From JALZUE01 sp051251725 (GTDB lineage: Bacteria > Pseudomonadota > Gammaproteobacteria > Enterobacterales > Alteromonadaceae): a DNA stretch of 64,000 bases. The stretch lies in contig JBPOFN010000008.1 of NCBI GenBank assembly GCA_051251725.1, forward strand, positions 1 through 64,000, written 5' to 3'. The notes under the pieces are model-generated. The model searched no databases. It was not told where the DNA came from and worked only from the letters and a program-made list of their open reading frames with translations. Within the stretch, counting starts at the first letter, position 1. Each line of letters begins with the position of its first letter. Of this stretch, positions 35,665-44,669 are shown piece by piece. A program made the translations under genes and the position numbers.

Positions 35665-36963
35665 TTATTTTACGGTTAAAGGTAGATAAATTCGTGCTTG
35701 TAAACCACCCTGCGCTGAATTTTTTAAGCTCACTTGGCCATGATGGGCATCAATAATTCGCTTAATAATGGCTAAGCCTAAACCTGAGCCTTCCGTGCCT
35801 CTGGCAGTGTCACCTTGAGTAAATGGCTGAAAAAGCCGATTGATTTGTGACTCATCAATACCTTTACCTTTATCTAAGACTTCAACATAGGTCGATTGCT
35901 TATCTTCTGAAATACCCGTGGTTACCGTTATCTCCCCTTCGGTATAGCGAATCGCATTCTGAATTAGGTTTGCAATCACGCGTTTTATCGCAATATATTT
36001 GATAATAACCGCAGGTAAATGGGTATCTGGGATGAATAAAATGCCGCGGCCATGCACTTGCTCAGCATACACAACTTCTTCCACTAGCATATTAAGATCT
36101 AACATTTCCGCCGCATTTCTATCCGGGCGAATATAATCAATAAATTGGTCGATAATTGCATTCATATCATCGATATCGCTTTCAATTCCTTCTTTAAGAA
36201 AGTCATCTTGATCCGACATCATTTCTGATGCCAAGCGAATACGCGTTAACGGCGTGCGTAAATCGTGGGAAATACCCGCCATTAATAAGTTGCGATCTTC
36301 TTCTAAGCGTTTAATACCTTGTGACATATGATTAAAAGCTTCGGTGACCGCAACAATTTCACTAGTGCCTTGTGCTTTAATGGGCTCGGGTGATTCACCG
36401 CGGCCCACTTCTTCAGCGGCCACTTGCAGTGCTTTTAGCGGGCGATTTAATTGCCGAACAAATAACCAACCGCCAATCACACTTAAGGTACCAATCACAA
36501 TTAACAGTAATACCAAAGGTGAAAAGTTACTTTCTTCAACCCCTTCTAATGGTATTTTCACCCATAGATGAGGCGCTTGCGGTGGCCGGATCCAAAACAA
36601 ATATTCGTCTAGTTGAGAAATTCTAACTTCAGCGGGGCCGCCAAGTAATAACGACATTTCTTCGGACCGATGCGGATAATAAAGTGCATCTGCTAAACCA
36701 ATTTTCATCGCATCGCGTTCGCGATAAACGCCAATGCCGGTTTCATGATGAAATGCTTCTGCCATAGCATGGCTAATTGAATGGTCATCAACATCAATAA
36801 ATACCACCTTAATTTGTTTAGCCAATAATTCATTCATTTGCTTAGAATATGGCTGAATAACATACAAGGCGATTGAGACGTAAGAAACCACTTGGTTCAG
36901 CATCAACAACATACTAATTAATAATACCGTTTGGCCAAACGCACTGCGTGGTAATACTTTCAT
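35665..36963 (-). CDS. envZ: Osmosensor histidine kinase EnvZ
   Basis: EnvZ is the inner-membrane sensor kinase that phosphorylates OmpR and controls porin and osmotic responses. From the ATG at 36963 the protein has 432 residues: transmembrane helices at about 12-35 and 148-168, a periplasmic loop, a HAMP domain (about 170-222) and the kinase core. The phosphorylated histidine is His233 in ISHDLRTPLTRIRLASEM, nearly identical to the E. coli H-box. The N, G1 and G2 boxes are present (NLIQNAIRY, DKGKGID, GSGLGLAIIKRI). A longer frame from 37008 would overlap ompR; the chosen start lies 10 bases after the ompR stop and matches the E. coli N-terminus (PRSAFGQT). Confidence 0.95.
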   Translation of the reverse strand: MKVLPRSAFGQTVLLISMLLMLNQVVSYVSIALYVIQPYSKQMNELLAKQIKVVFIDVDDHSISHAMAEAFHHETGIGVYRERDAMKIGLADALYYPHRSEEMSLLLGGPAEVRISQLDEYLFWIRPPQAPHLWVKIPLEGVEESNFSPLVLLLIVIGTLSVIGGWLFVRQLNRPLKALQVAAEEVGRGESPEPIKAQGTSEIVAVTEAFNHMSQGIKRLEEDRNLLMAGISHDLRTPLTRIRLASEMMSDQDDFLKEGIESDIDDMNAIIDQFIDYIRPDRNAAEMLDLNMLVEEVVYAEQVHGRGILFIPDTHLPAVIIKYIAIKRVIANLIQNAIRYTEGEITVTTGISEDKQSTYVEVLDKGKGIDESQINRLFQPFTQGDTARGTEGSGLGLAIIKRIIDAHHGQVSLKNSAQGGLQARIYLPLTVK

Positions 36964-36973
36964 TAACGTTTCT

Positions 36974-37702
36974 TTATGCCACTTCTTTTCCGTCAGGAAC
37001 AAAGACATAACCTAAGCCCCAAACCGTTTGTAAATATCTTGGTTTAGTTGGGTCTTCTTCTAACATCCGGCGCAAACGTGACACTTGCACATCAATACTT
37101 CGCTCTAATGCTGAATAATCACGGCCACGAGCAAGGTTCATTAATTTATCGCGAGAGAGCGGCTCGCGAGGGTGAGTGATTAATGCTTTTAAAACCGCAA
37201 ATTCACCGCTAGTTAACGGCATATTTACGTCTCCTTTTAACATTTCGCGGGTCGCTAAGTTCAATTGATATTCACCAAATTGAATGATGTTCTCTTCTAA
37301 CGATGGTGCACCTGGCGCTTCTTGTACTTTACGGCGTAAAACTGCTTTAATGCGCGCTAACAATTCACGCGGATTAAAAGGTTTAGGCATATAATCATCA
37401 GCTCCTATTTCTAGGCCAATAATACGGTCTACTTCATCACCTTTCGCGGTTAACATAACAATCGGAATATCGTTCTCTTGATTGCGTAAACGCTTACAAA
37501 TAGATAAACCATCTTCACCAGGCAACATTAAATCAAGTACCAACAAATGAAAGTTTTCACGCGCTAATAACCGGTCCATCTGCTCAGAATTGGCGGCACT
37601 GCGCACAGCAAAACCTTGTTCGACTAAATATCGTTCTAATAAACCGCGTAAGCGCATATCATCATCAACGACCAATATTTTTTGCGTTTCCTGTCCCATC
37701 AA
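36974..37702 (-). CDS. ompR: Osmolarity response regulator OmpR
   Basis: OmpR is the DNA-binding partner of EnvZ. The receiver domain (about 8-120) has the acidic pocket VVDDDMRLR and the phosphorylated Asp57 in LVLDLMLPGEDG, with the conserved Lys in YMPKPFNPREL. The winged-helix domain (about 140-240) has LTSGEFAVLKAL and the recognition helix region RSIDVQVSRLRRMLEEDP. The length of 242 residues is standard. It is transcribed first in the ompR-envZ operon. Confidence 0.97.
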   Translation of the reverse strand: MMGQETQKILVVDDDMRLRGLLERYLVEQGFAVRSAANSEQMDRLLARENFHLLVLDLMLPGEDGLSICKRLRNQENDIPIVMLTAKGDEVDRIIGLEIGADDYMPKPFNPRELLARIKAVLRRKVQEAPGAPSLEENIIQFGEYQLNLATREMLKGDVNMPLTSGEFAVLKALITHPREPLSRDKLMNLARGRDYSALERSIDVQVSRLRRMLEEDPTKPRYLQTVWGLGYVFVPDGKEVA

Positions 37703-37878
37703 GGCACCTTTCTATGTTTATTTCAATAATGACAATATATGATAAAAAAATTCAGAAAGAAAAAGTTAACGTCTATTTTGGGCTGGGCAATTGTTACAAA
37801 GTATGAACTTATCGCTATAAAAAATAGTTTTTTTATATTAAAAACAAAGTGCTTTGTAACATCTTACTGAGTGATTCA

Positions 37879-38397
37879 TTACTTCAGGTACTTTATCGCT
37901 TGGAAGGTTGTGCATTCAGTAAAGCTTTTCTTTTTTTCATCGAGTGAAAGTACTTCTAACGCTTGTGCAACTTGCATCATTTTTTCACGTTGTTGCTGTT
38001 TCGACAGATCGGTAAATTGGCTTTGAAAACAAGCTAATAAACCAAAGTTGATGGCAGTTTCCGATTGTACTTGATCAGCCCCTAAACAAGCGATGACTTT
38101 ATCAGACAACAATTGTTTATCCATTTTTAAGACTAAGTCTTTTACTTGATAATTAATCGGGTCGAATTTGCGTGCCTGATTACAGCCAGAAAAAATATTC
38201 GCAACGGCAACATACGGCATTAATGCTTCGTGTTGAGCAGAAAACTTCTCTTTTAACCATTGCTCATGAACATCATTATCAATTGAGGCTGTAGTAATAT
38301 TAGAAAAAGCTAAACAGCAAAGACTAGAAAAATAGTAAATAATCTGACGACATCGAGGATTAGAAAAACGGGTATTGATATTACGCATAATAAACAA
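37879..38397 (-). CDS. Small exported protein of unknown function
   Basis: I do not recognise this 172-residue protein. It has a basic N-terminus and a hydrophobic stretch (about residues 20-35) ending near ASIDND that looks like a signal peptide. The mature part is helical with four cysteines (in SGCNQAR, IACLGAD, LLACFQS and FTECTTF), suggesting two disulfides in the periplasm. An in-frame ATG four codons downstream (MRNINTR) could be the true start. It lies between ompR and mscS with gaps on both sides, so it is probably a single unit. The coding composition is similar to its neighbours, which supports a real gene. Confidence 0.65.
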   Translation of the reverse strand: MFIMRNINTRFSNPRCRQIIYYFSSLCCLAFSNITTASIDNDVHEQWLKEKFSAQHEALMPYVAVANIFSGCNQARKFDPINYQVKDLVLKMDKQLLSDKVIACLGADQVQSETAINFGLLACFQSQFTDLSKQQQREKMMQVAQALEVLSLDEKKKSFTECTTFQAIKYLK

Positions 38398-38470
38398 GCT
38401 TTAAGGGGATAATGATGACAATTTTAGGGCATTATGCTGAAAAATAATATCTTTAGCGGTACGAATAAAA

Positions 38471-38508
38471 TAATACCCGACTAAATACTTTAACTTAATC
38501 GGGTATTA
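38471..38508 (-). terminator. Terminator of mscS
   Basis: Arms TAATACCCGACTAA and TTAATCGGGTATTA (one mismatch) enclose a 10-base loop. On the minus strand the stem is followed by a T-rich stretch, and it lies about 65 bases after the mscS stop. Confidence 0.6.
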
Positions 38509-38573
38509 CAATCACAAGACTTAATAGTTATAAATCAATAAACGCATTATTTACACTTATTGAACGATTAAAA

Positions 38574-39479
38574 TTATTGTTGAAATATATGCACATCGCG
38601 TTGAGGGAAAGGAATAGTGATACCTTCTTGATCAAACGCTAATTTAACTTTTTCGACTAAACCAAAATATACCGGCCAATAATCTTCTGACTTAACCCAC
38701 GGGCGCAACAAAATATTAATTGAACTGGCAGCATGTTCCGCAATAAAAATATCCGGAACTGGGTCTTTTAGAATACGATCGTCGGCATCAACAATCTCTT
38801 TTAAAATTGCTTTTACGCGAAGTAAGTCGTCGCCATAACTAACACCAAAGGTTAAATCGACACGCCTAGTAGCTTCGGCAAAAACGTTTTTCACACAACC
38901 ATTAGACAATAAAGAGTTTGGAATAATGACCCGCTGATTATCTAAAGTTAATAAAATACTATTAAAAATTTGAATTTCTACTACTCGAGCGACATAACCT
39001 TGAGCTTCTATAACATCACCGGCTTTAAATGGTTTAAAGAGTAAAATTAAAATCCCCCCCGCAAAATTTGCCAAGCTACCTTGTAAGGCTAAACCAATTG
39101 CTAAACCTGCAGCGCCTAACATCGCAATTAAGGAAGCGGTTTCTACCCCGATCATTGACGCAAAGATGATTATTTGAATAGCTTTAAAGATAAAACTAAT
39201 AATATTAACTAAAAAATTACGTAGCGTTGGTTCAACACCCCGCTTATCTAATGTACCGCCAAAAACACCTAAAATCCGCTTAATAATCCATTGCCCGACA
39301 ACCCAAACGGTTATGGCAAGTAAGAAGGTAACACCAAATTGCAGGGCATTATCTGCTAGCAACTGAAAGTAATGTTCAAATTTATCCACTTGCTCGCTAA
39401 TTACTTCAACGGTTTGATCTACCGAGCCATCGAGTAGTTCAGTTGGTTGTTCCGCCACTGAATTTTCCTTTTGCGCCAT
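38574..39479 (-). CDS. mscS: Small-conductance mechanosensitive channel MscS
   Basis: MscS opens under membrane tension and releases solutes during osmotic downshock. The 301-residue chain has three transmembrane helices (about 43-65, 90-110 and 117-145). The pore helix TM3 contains the Gly/Ala-rich pattern LGAAGLAIGLALQGSLANFAG, here with flanking residues like E. coli MscS. The beta domain follows (FKPFKAGDVIEAQGYV). The short N-terminal region is acidic. It ends before the repeat element at 39504 and stands alone. Confidence 0.93.
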   Translation of the reverse strand: MAQKENSVAEQPTELLDGSVDQTVEVISEQVDKFEHYFQLLADNALQFGVTFLLAITVWVVGQWIIKRILGVFGGTLDKRGVEPTLRNFLVNIISFIFKAIQIIIFASMIGVETASLIAMLGAAGLAIGLALQGSLANFAGGILILLFKPFKAGDVIEAQGYVARVVEIQIFNSILLTLDNQRVIIPNSLLSNGCVKNVFAEATRRVDLTFGVSYGDDLLRVKAILKEIVDADDRILKDPVPDIFIAEHAASSINILLRPWVKSEDYWPVYFGLVEKVKLAFDQEGITIPFPQRDVHIFQQ

Positions 39480-39503
39480 CGTTTTATTTCCTTAATTGAT
39501 TGA

Positions 39504-39558
39504 TACCATTGCGTCTAAGAAAGTGAGCGCTTAGCTAGGTTCTTTAGATGGATTGGTA
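39504..39558. repeat. Short copy of a palindromic dispersed repeat
   Basis: This 55-base element begins TACCATTGCGTCTAAGAAAG and ends TTCTTTAGATGGATTGGTA. The ends form imperfect inverted repeats (TACCA..TCTAA-type arms). The first and last parts match the 99-base element at 44551 almost base for base, with about 44 central bases missing here. Each copy is flanked by an identical trinucleotide, here TGA on both sides. It lies between mscS and gppA and contains no gene. Confidence 0.8.
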
Positions 39559-39682
39559 TGATATATTTCAACATGTAAACCTAAAGAGTTAGACACTCAA
39601 TTAATTTTACAATGAAAGTATAAAAACATTATGAAAGAAAAGGCAGGAATAAATAAAAAGATTGTAAATTTAGTAACAAAAA

Positions 39683-41170
39683 TTAAAACGGAATATTTAA
39701 TTTCAGATCGATATTGGCCAAATAAATATTCTCTTGGCGTAATTCATCTTTAATTAAGGGATGCGCAGCCAGCCAATCGGATGGGATATTAAGCGTGATT
39801 TCATTACCTGTGATAACAATAGAAAAGACCGGTAAAACATCATCATTACGGCGACGAGAAAGGATCACTGCTAAACGTAAAATGATTAACAAAGCACAGG
39901 CTTGAGGGTAACTCACTGCCGCTTGCTCTTTCAGCAAATCAACATCGATATCAGCTTTATAACTTTTTACTAACGCGACAACTAATTGCCGATCAGCTTG
40001 ATCAAAACCAGGCAGTTCAGCATGTTGTAAAATATATGCGCCGTGTTGTTGATGATATTTATAAGCTAATAACAAACCGACTTGATGTAAGGCACACGCA
40101 GTCATTAATAATTGATAACTATTATCGCGGGCTAATTGCCAAGGGCTCGCCACTAGATCAAATAATAAATCCATCTGCGCGGCAATGCGTAAGCTATGCT
40201 GTTGATCAATATGAAAACGTTCCGCTAATGAATGAATAGTACGCTGACGGATCATTTGGTTTTTCATATCCGGCAGCATTTCATACAGCAGCCCTTCACG
40301 CAGAGCCCCACTAGAAAGTTGTAGCTGTTCAATAGCTAACGCTTCAAATAAAGCAATGAGTATCGCTAAACCACTGGCGATAACCGGTTGACGCTCAGCT
40401 TGTAAACCTAAAATATTAATATCGGCAATGGTTTTACAGTCGATCAATTCTTGTTTAAATTGATAGAGAAAAGCCAGTTCAATAATTGCCGGTTTGCAAC
40501 GTGACATCAATACTTCAGACAATGCCTGCATAGTACCAGAGCCACCTAAAACAGATTGCCAGCCAAGGGCTTTATAACTTGAAATTTCAGGCGCTAATAA
40601 GACATTGGCGGCAGAGATCGCTTGCTCAAAATTGTGTTCATTTAACAAGCCATCAGCAAAATATTTTTGATTAAAAGTAACACAGCCTAAATTTAAGCTT
40701 TGAACTTTTTTAGCTGAAAATTCTTCGCCTACAATTAGCTCTGTACTGGCACCGCCAATATCTAACACTAAGCGTTTTCCTTCACTATTACTGGTATGAG
40801 CAACACCTAAATAAATAGTTTCAGCTTCTTGAATACCGGATAAAACATTGATTTTTCGCTGGAGAATTTTTTCCGCGCGCAGCAAAAAATCATCCGCATT
40901 TTTAGCAATGCGAAGCGTGGCTGTGGCAACAACTTTGATATTTTCAGAGGGGATATCTTGTAAACGTTCAGCAAAAAAGCTTAAACATTCAAGACCACGT
41001 GCAATAGCTTCTTCACTCAATAACATATTGTTATCAAGCCCAGAAGCTAAACGTACTTTTCTTTTGACCTTATCGACCGTTTGAACACTGTCAGCTAATA
41101 AACGGGTCACTAGCATATGAAAGCTATTTGACCCTAAATCGATTACTGCATACAAAGGTGATGACGCCAT
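39683..41170 (-). CDS. gppA: Ppx/GppA-family phosphatase (pppGpp or polyphosphate)
   Basis: Members of this family hydrolyse the gamma phosphate of pppGpp, polyphosphate, or both. The 495-residue chain has the actin-like fold: VIDLGSNSFHMLVTR at residues 9-23, the LDIGGASTELIVG phosphate loop near 142-154, and a C-terminal HD-like domain (about 310-490) as in full-length Ppx and GppA. I call it GppA because the order gppA-rhlB divergent from trxA-rho is the same as in E. coli; sequence alone does not separate Ppx from GppA. It follows rhlB by 16 bases, so the two are cotranscribed. Confidence 0.88.
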   Translation of the reverse strand: MASSPLYAVIDLGSNSFHMLVTRLLADSVQTVDKVKRKVRLASGLDNNMLLSEEAIARGLECLSFFAERLQDIPSENIKVVATATLRIAKNADDFLLRAEKILQRKINVLSGIQEAETIYLGVAHTSNSEGKRLVLDIGGASTELIVGEEFSAKKVQSLNLGCVTFNQKYFADGLLNEHNFEQAISAANVLLAPEISSYKALGWQSVLGGSGTMQALSEVLMSRCKPAIIELAFLYQFKQELIDCKTIADINILGLQAERQPVIASGLAILIALFEALAIEQLQLSSGALREGLLYEMLPDMKNQMIRQRTIHSLAERFHIDQQHSLRIAAQMDLLFDLVASPWQLARDNSYQLLMTACALHQVGLLLAYKYHQQHGAYILQHAELPGFDQADRQLVVALVKSYKADIDVDLLKEQAAVSYPQACALLIILRLAVILSRRRNDDVLPVFSIVITGNEITLNIPSDWLAAHPLIKDELRQENIYLANIDLKLNIPF

Positions 41171-41186
41171 AGAGGTTTCCTAAGAA

Positions 41187-42443
41187 TTAATTCCTACGAT
41201 ACCCACCAGCGCGCGCACGGTTTTGACCACCATTATGAGGTTTATGACGACGTGGACGAGGCTTAGGCTTTGGTAAATCAACTAATAAAGATTCATGATC
41301 ATATTTACTAACCGGTAAGCTATGAGAAATATACGTTTCTATACCAGGTAGGTTAAATACATATTCTTCACAAGCAAAACTGATTGCATGTCCTGATTCA
41401 CCAGCACGACCAGTACGGCCAATACGGTGGACATAATCTTCACAGTCATCAGGAAGATCATAGTTAAAAACATGCGTTACGCTCGGGATATGTAAACCAC
41501 GGGCAGCAACATCAGTTGCAACTAAGATATCAATTTGACCATTAGTAAATTGTTCTAAAATCTTTAAACGTTTTTTCTGAACAACATCGCCAGTTAATAA
41601 ACCAACGCGTACTTGGTCAGCTTCTAAATGCGCGTGAACATTTTCACAGCTGTGTTTAGTATTAGCGAAAATAATCGCTTTTTCTGGCCATTCTTCTTCA
41701 ATTAACGTTTGTAAAAGTGCCATTTTATCTTCATTTGACGGATAAAATAACTCTTCAGAAATACGTAAATTCGTTTTTTGCTCAGGTGCTACTTCGACAC
41801 TTTCTGGCTCGTTCATATGCTCAAAAGCTAATTCTTTAACCCGAAATGATAAGGTTGCAGAAAATAACATGCTAATGCGCTCAGTCGGCGCAGGCATTTT
41901 TCTAAACATGTAACGAATATCTTTAATAAAACCTAGATCGAACATGCGATCAGCTTCATCAAGTACAACCGCTTCAATATTTTCGAGGTTGTAAACGCCT
42001 TGTTTTAAATAATCAATCAAGCGGCCACAAGTACCGATAACAATATCAACACCTTGTTCTAATGTTAGGCGTTGACTTTCATACCCTTCGCCCCCATAAA
42101 CTATACCAAGACGAAGTCCTGTTGATTTTGCCATTTCTAATGCATCACGATGTATTTGAATAGCAAGTTCACGAGTTGGCGCCATAATAAGGGCACGCGG
42201 TTGATTATGCTTAGGCGATTCTTTTTGTAGTAAGTGATGAAATGTAGCAGCTAAAAAGGCGATAGTTTTACCTTCACCGGTTTGAGCTTGCCCAGCTAAA
42301 TCTCTACCTTTTAATAATATCGGTAACGATTGCTCTTGAATTTCTGTGCAATATTGAAAGCCCATAGCATCAAGGCCGGCAACAACTTGAGGAGCTAATC
42401 CTAGCTCGGCGAATTTTGTTTCTGTTAAATGTGTTTTTTTCAT
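41187..42443 (-). CDS. rhlB: DEAD-box RNA helicase RhlB
   Basis: RhlB unwinds structured RNA in the RNA degradosome together with RNase E. The DEAD-box motifs are complete: Q-motif region (YCTEIQEQSLP), motif I AQTGEGKT, PTRELA, DEAD in VLDEADRMFD, SAT, and HRIGRTGRAG. Motif I has Glu where E. coli RhlB has Thr (TGTGKT), at a position outside the invariant G-K-T. The C-terminal tail is short and very basic (RPRRHKPHNGGQNRARAGGYRRN in parts), suited to RNA binding. The N-terminus and the gene order match E. coli RhlB. Confidence 0.95.
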   Translation of the reverse strand: MKKTHLTETKFAELGLAPQVVAGLDAMGFQYCTEIQEQSLPILLKGRDLAGQAQTGEGKTIAFLAATFHHLLQKESPKHNQPRALIMAPTRELAIQIHRDALEMAKSTGLRLGIVYGGEGYESQRLTLEQGVDIVIGTCGRLIDYLKQGVYNLENIEAVVLDEADRMFDLGFIKDIRYMFRKMPAPTERISMLFSATLSFRVKELAFEHMNEPESVEVAPEQKTNLRISEELFYPSNEDKMALLQTLIEEEWPEKAIIFANTKHSCENVHAHLEADQVRVGLLTGDVVQKKRLKILEQFTNGQIDILVATDVAARGLHIPSVTHVFNYDLPDDCEDYVHRIGRTGRAGESGHAISFACEEYVFNLPGIETYISHSLPVSKYDHESLLVDLPKPKPRPRRHKPHNGGQNRARAGGYRRN

Positions 42444-42613
42444 CGCGCTAGCTTAACACCTAACGCATGTAATAAAAAACAATATATCGTTCCCGACAGT
42501 GGGATATAGAAATTAATTTCGTGATTTATTAATAACTTTAGTTTTTTAAATAAAAAAAGAGTTATATAAGAGCGATAGAATCTTTAAACTGATGGAGTTA
42601 TACTCCTCACCAA

Positions 42614-42629
42614 TACGGTAATTATACCG
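42614..42629. other. Small inverted repeat upstream of trxA
   Basis: ACGGTA and TACCGT arms enclose ATTA in the region between the divergent rhlB and trxA genes. It could be an operator or an RNA hairpin in the trxA leader. There is no further support. Confidence 0.25.
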
Positions 42630-42682
42630 TTAATATTTTAGTACCAATTTAAGTACAAGTGTATGTACAAACGGAGAAAGAA

Positions 42683-43009
42683 ATGAGCGACAAAATAGTT
42701 CAGCTAACTGATGATAGTTTCGATGCAGATGTAATTAACGCATCTGGTCCTGTTTTAGTAGATTTTTGGGCTGAATGGTGTGGTCCTTGTAAAATGATCG
42801 CTCCGCTTTTAAATGACATTGCTGAAGAATACGCTGGCAAAGTTACTATCGGTAAATTAAACATCGATCAAAATACTGCAACGCCACCTAAATATGGTAT
42901 TCGCGGTATCCCAACGTTATTATTATTTAAAGATGGCGCGATTGCCGATACTAAAGTAGGTGCGTTATCTAAAACTCAATTAAAAGAGTTTTTAGACAAC
43001 AACTTATAA
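42683..43009 (+). CDS. trxA: Thioredoxin 1
   Basis: Thioredoxin is the cytoplasmic disulfide reductant recycled by thioredoxin reductase. The active site WCGPC has Cys33 and Cys36. I chose the ATG at 42683: it yields 108 residues beginning MSDKIVQLTDDSF, nearly identical to E. coli TrxA, and GGAG lies seven bases upstream. An in-frame GTG at 42659 would add eight residues not found in the family. It lies just upstream of rho, as in E. coli. Confidence 0.97.
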   Translation: MSDKIVQLTDDSFDADVINASGPVLVDFWAEWCGPCKMIAPLLNDIAEEYAGKVTIGKLNIDQNTATPPKYGIRGIPTLLLFKDGAIADTKVGALSKTQLKEFLDNNL

Positions 43010-43018
43010 TAGCAGATG

Positions 43019-43046
43019 AAAAGCTCGCTAATTAGCGAGCTTTTTA
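43019..43046 (+). terminator. Terminator after trxA
   Basis: AAGCTCGCT and AGCGAGCTT arms with an AATT centre form a perfect inverted repeat, followed by a T-run. rho therefore probably has its own promoter downstream. Confidence 0.9.
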
Positions 43047-43094
43047 TTAAATATTGATTAAAAACTGACGACTCTCTTTACCAATTTAAATTTT

Positions 43095-43112
43095 AGTGCT
43101 AACTTTAGCACT
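43095..43112 (+). promoter_or_regulatory. Hairpin in the rho leader region
   Basis: Arms AGTGCTA and TAGCACT enclose ACTT about 100 bases before the rho start. No T-run follows. rho is autoregulated in E. coli through its leader, so a role in control is possible but unproven here. Confidence 0.25.
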
Positions 43113-43210
43113 CAAAGTACAAAGTAAAACTTTTCCGAAAACTTTCAATTCAACAATCAATTGGCATAACGCCGAGCAAAACCTATTCCAAAGCATAAGA
43201 ACACTCAAAT

Positions 43211-44470
43211 ATGAATCTTACTGAACTTAAAGAAAAATCGATTAACGAATTAGTCGCTCTTGCTGAATCAATGAAGCTTGAACATTTAGCGCGACACCGT
43301 AAACAAGACATCATCTTTGCAATTTTAAAAGCACATGCAAAAAGCGGCGAAGATATTTTTGGTGGCGGCGCCCTTGAAATTCTTCAAGATGGTTTCGGTT
43401 TTCTTCGTTCTGCAGACTCTTCATATTTAGCTGGCCCAGATGACATCTACGTCTCGCCTAGCCAAATTCGTCGATTTAGCATGCGAACCGGTGACACTAT
43501 TCACGGCAAAATTAGACCACCAAAAGACGGCGAACGCTATTTTGCCTTATTGAAAGTTAATGAAGTTAACTTTGATAAACCTGAAAACTCTCGCAATAAA
43601 ATCTTATTTGAAAACTTAACACCAATTCACCCAGACGAACGCTTTAGAATGGAACGCGGTAACGGTTCTACTGAAGATATTACTGCCCGTGTGTTAGATT
43701 TAGCTGCTCCTATCGGTAAAGGTCAACGTGGTTTAATTGTTGCTCCGCCAAAAGCCGGTAAAACATTATTACTACAAAATATCGCACAAAGTATTGCTCA
43801 TAATCATCCTGATGCTGAATTAATGGTTTTATTAATTGATGAGCGTCCGGAAGAAGTAACTGAAATGCAACGCCTAGTTAAAGGTGAAGTTATCGCTTCA
43901 ACATTTGATGAACCAGCCAGTCGTCACGTACAAGTTGCTGAAATGGTTATCGAAAAAGCCAAGCGTTTAACTGAACATAAAAAAGACGTGGTTATTTTAC
44001 TTGATTCAATTACCCGTTTAGCACGTGCTTATAACACGGTAATTCCTTCTTCAGGTAAAATCCTAACCGGTGGTGTTGATGCCAATGCCTTGCACCGTCC
44101 AAAACGTTTCTTCGGTGCTGCTCGTAATATCGAGCATGGTGGTAGTTTAACGATTATTGCTACTGCACTTGTTGATACCGGCTCTAAAATGGATGAAGTA
44201 ATCTACGAAGAGTTTAAAGGTACCGGTAACATGGAATTACACTTAAGCCGTAAGATTTCTGAAAAGCGTGTTTTCCCAGCAATTCATATTAATAAGAGTG
44301 GTACCCGTCGCGAAGAATTAGTGACTAAACCAGACGAATTACAAAAAATGTGGATCCTTCGTAAAATCGTTCATGAAATGAGCGAAATTGATGCCATGGA
44401 ATTCCTTATCGATAGATTAGCACTAACTAAAACTAACGATGAATTTTTTGATTCAATGAAGCGTCAATAA
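43211..44470 (+). CDS. rho: Transcription termination factor Rho
   Basis: Rho is the hexameric RNA helicase that ends many transcripts. The 419-residue length equals that of E. coli Rho. The N-terminal helical domain starts MNLTELKEKSINELV, the RNA-binding cold-shock-like fold follows (GFGFLRSADSSYLAGPDDIYVSP in part), and the ATPase core has Walker A APPKAGKT near residue 178 and Walker B VVILLDSITR near 257. The Q and R loops (the latter GGSLTIIATALVDTGSKMDE in part) are intact. It has its own terminator downstream. Confidence 0.98.
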   Translation: MNLTELKEKSINELVALAESMKLEHLARHRKQDIIFAILKAHAKSGEDIFGGGALEILQDGFGFLRSADSSYLAGPDDIYVSPSQIRRFSMRTGDTIHGKIRPPKDGERYFALLKVNEVNFDKPENSRNKILFENLTPIHPDERFRMERGNGSTEDITARVLDLAAPIGKGQRGLIVAPPKAGKTLLLQNIAQSIAHNHPDAELMVLLIDERPEEVTEMQRLVKGEVIASTFDEPASRHVQVAEMVIEKAKRLTEHKKDVVILLDSITRLARAYNTVIPSSGKILTGGVDANALHRPKRFFGAARNIEHGGSLTIIATALVDTGSKMDEVIYEEFKGTGNMELHLSRKISEKRVFPAIHINKSGTRREELVTKPDELQKMWILRKIVHEMSEIDAMEFLIDRLALTKTNDEFFDSMKRQ

Positions 44471-44493
44471 AATAAGTAACACTATTATTTAAT

Positions 44494-44522
44494 AAAAAGC
44501 CACTCTGCAGTGGCTTTTTTTA
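44494..44522 (+). terminator. Terminator after rho
   Basis: Arms AAAAAGCCACT and AGTGGCTTTTT enclose CTGC and are followed by a T-run, 24 bases after the rho stop. Confidence 0.9.
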
Positions 44523-44550
44523 TACTCAAAAAAAACATTTAACAAGCTAA

Positions 44551-44649
44551 TACCATTGCGTCTAAGAAAGTGATCAGTTAGCGAGAGTTTTGCTTTTTCT
44601 CATCTCCCCCATGTCGTTCTAAGTGGTCACTTCTTTAGATGGATTGGTA
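44551..44649. repeat. Full copy of a palindromic MITE-like repeat
   Basis: This 99-base element has imperfect terminal inverted repeats: the left end reads TACCATTGCGTCTAAGAA and the complement of the right end reads TACCAATCCATCTAAAGAA. Pairing continues inward (GTGATCAGTTAG against GTGACCACTTAG), so the transcript could fold into one long hairpin. TAA flanks it on both sides, suggesting a 3-base target duplication. A shortened relative lies at 39504. It sits between the rho terminator and the beta-helix gene and has no coding frame. Confidence 0.82.
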
Positions 44650-44669
44650 TAAGTTATAATATAAACAAT

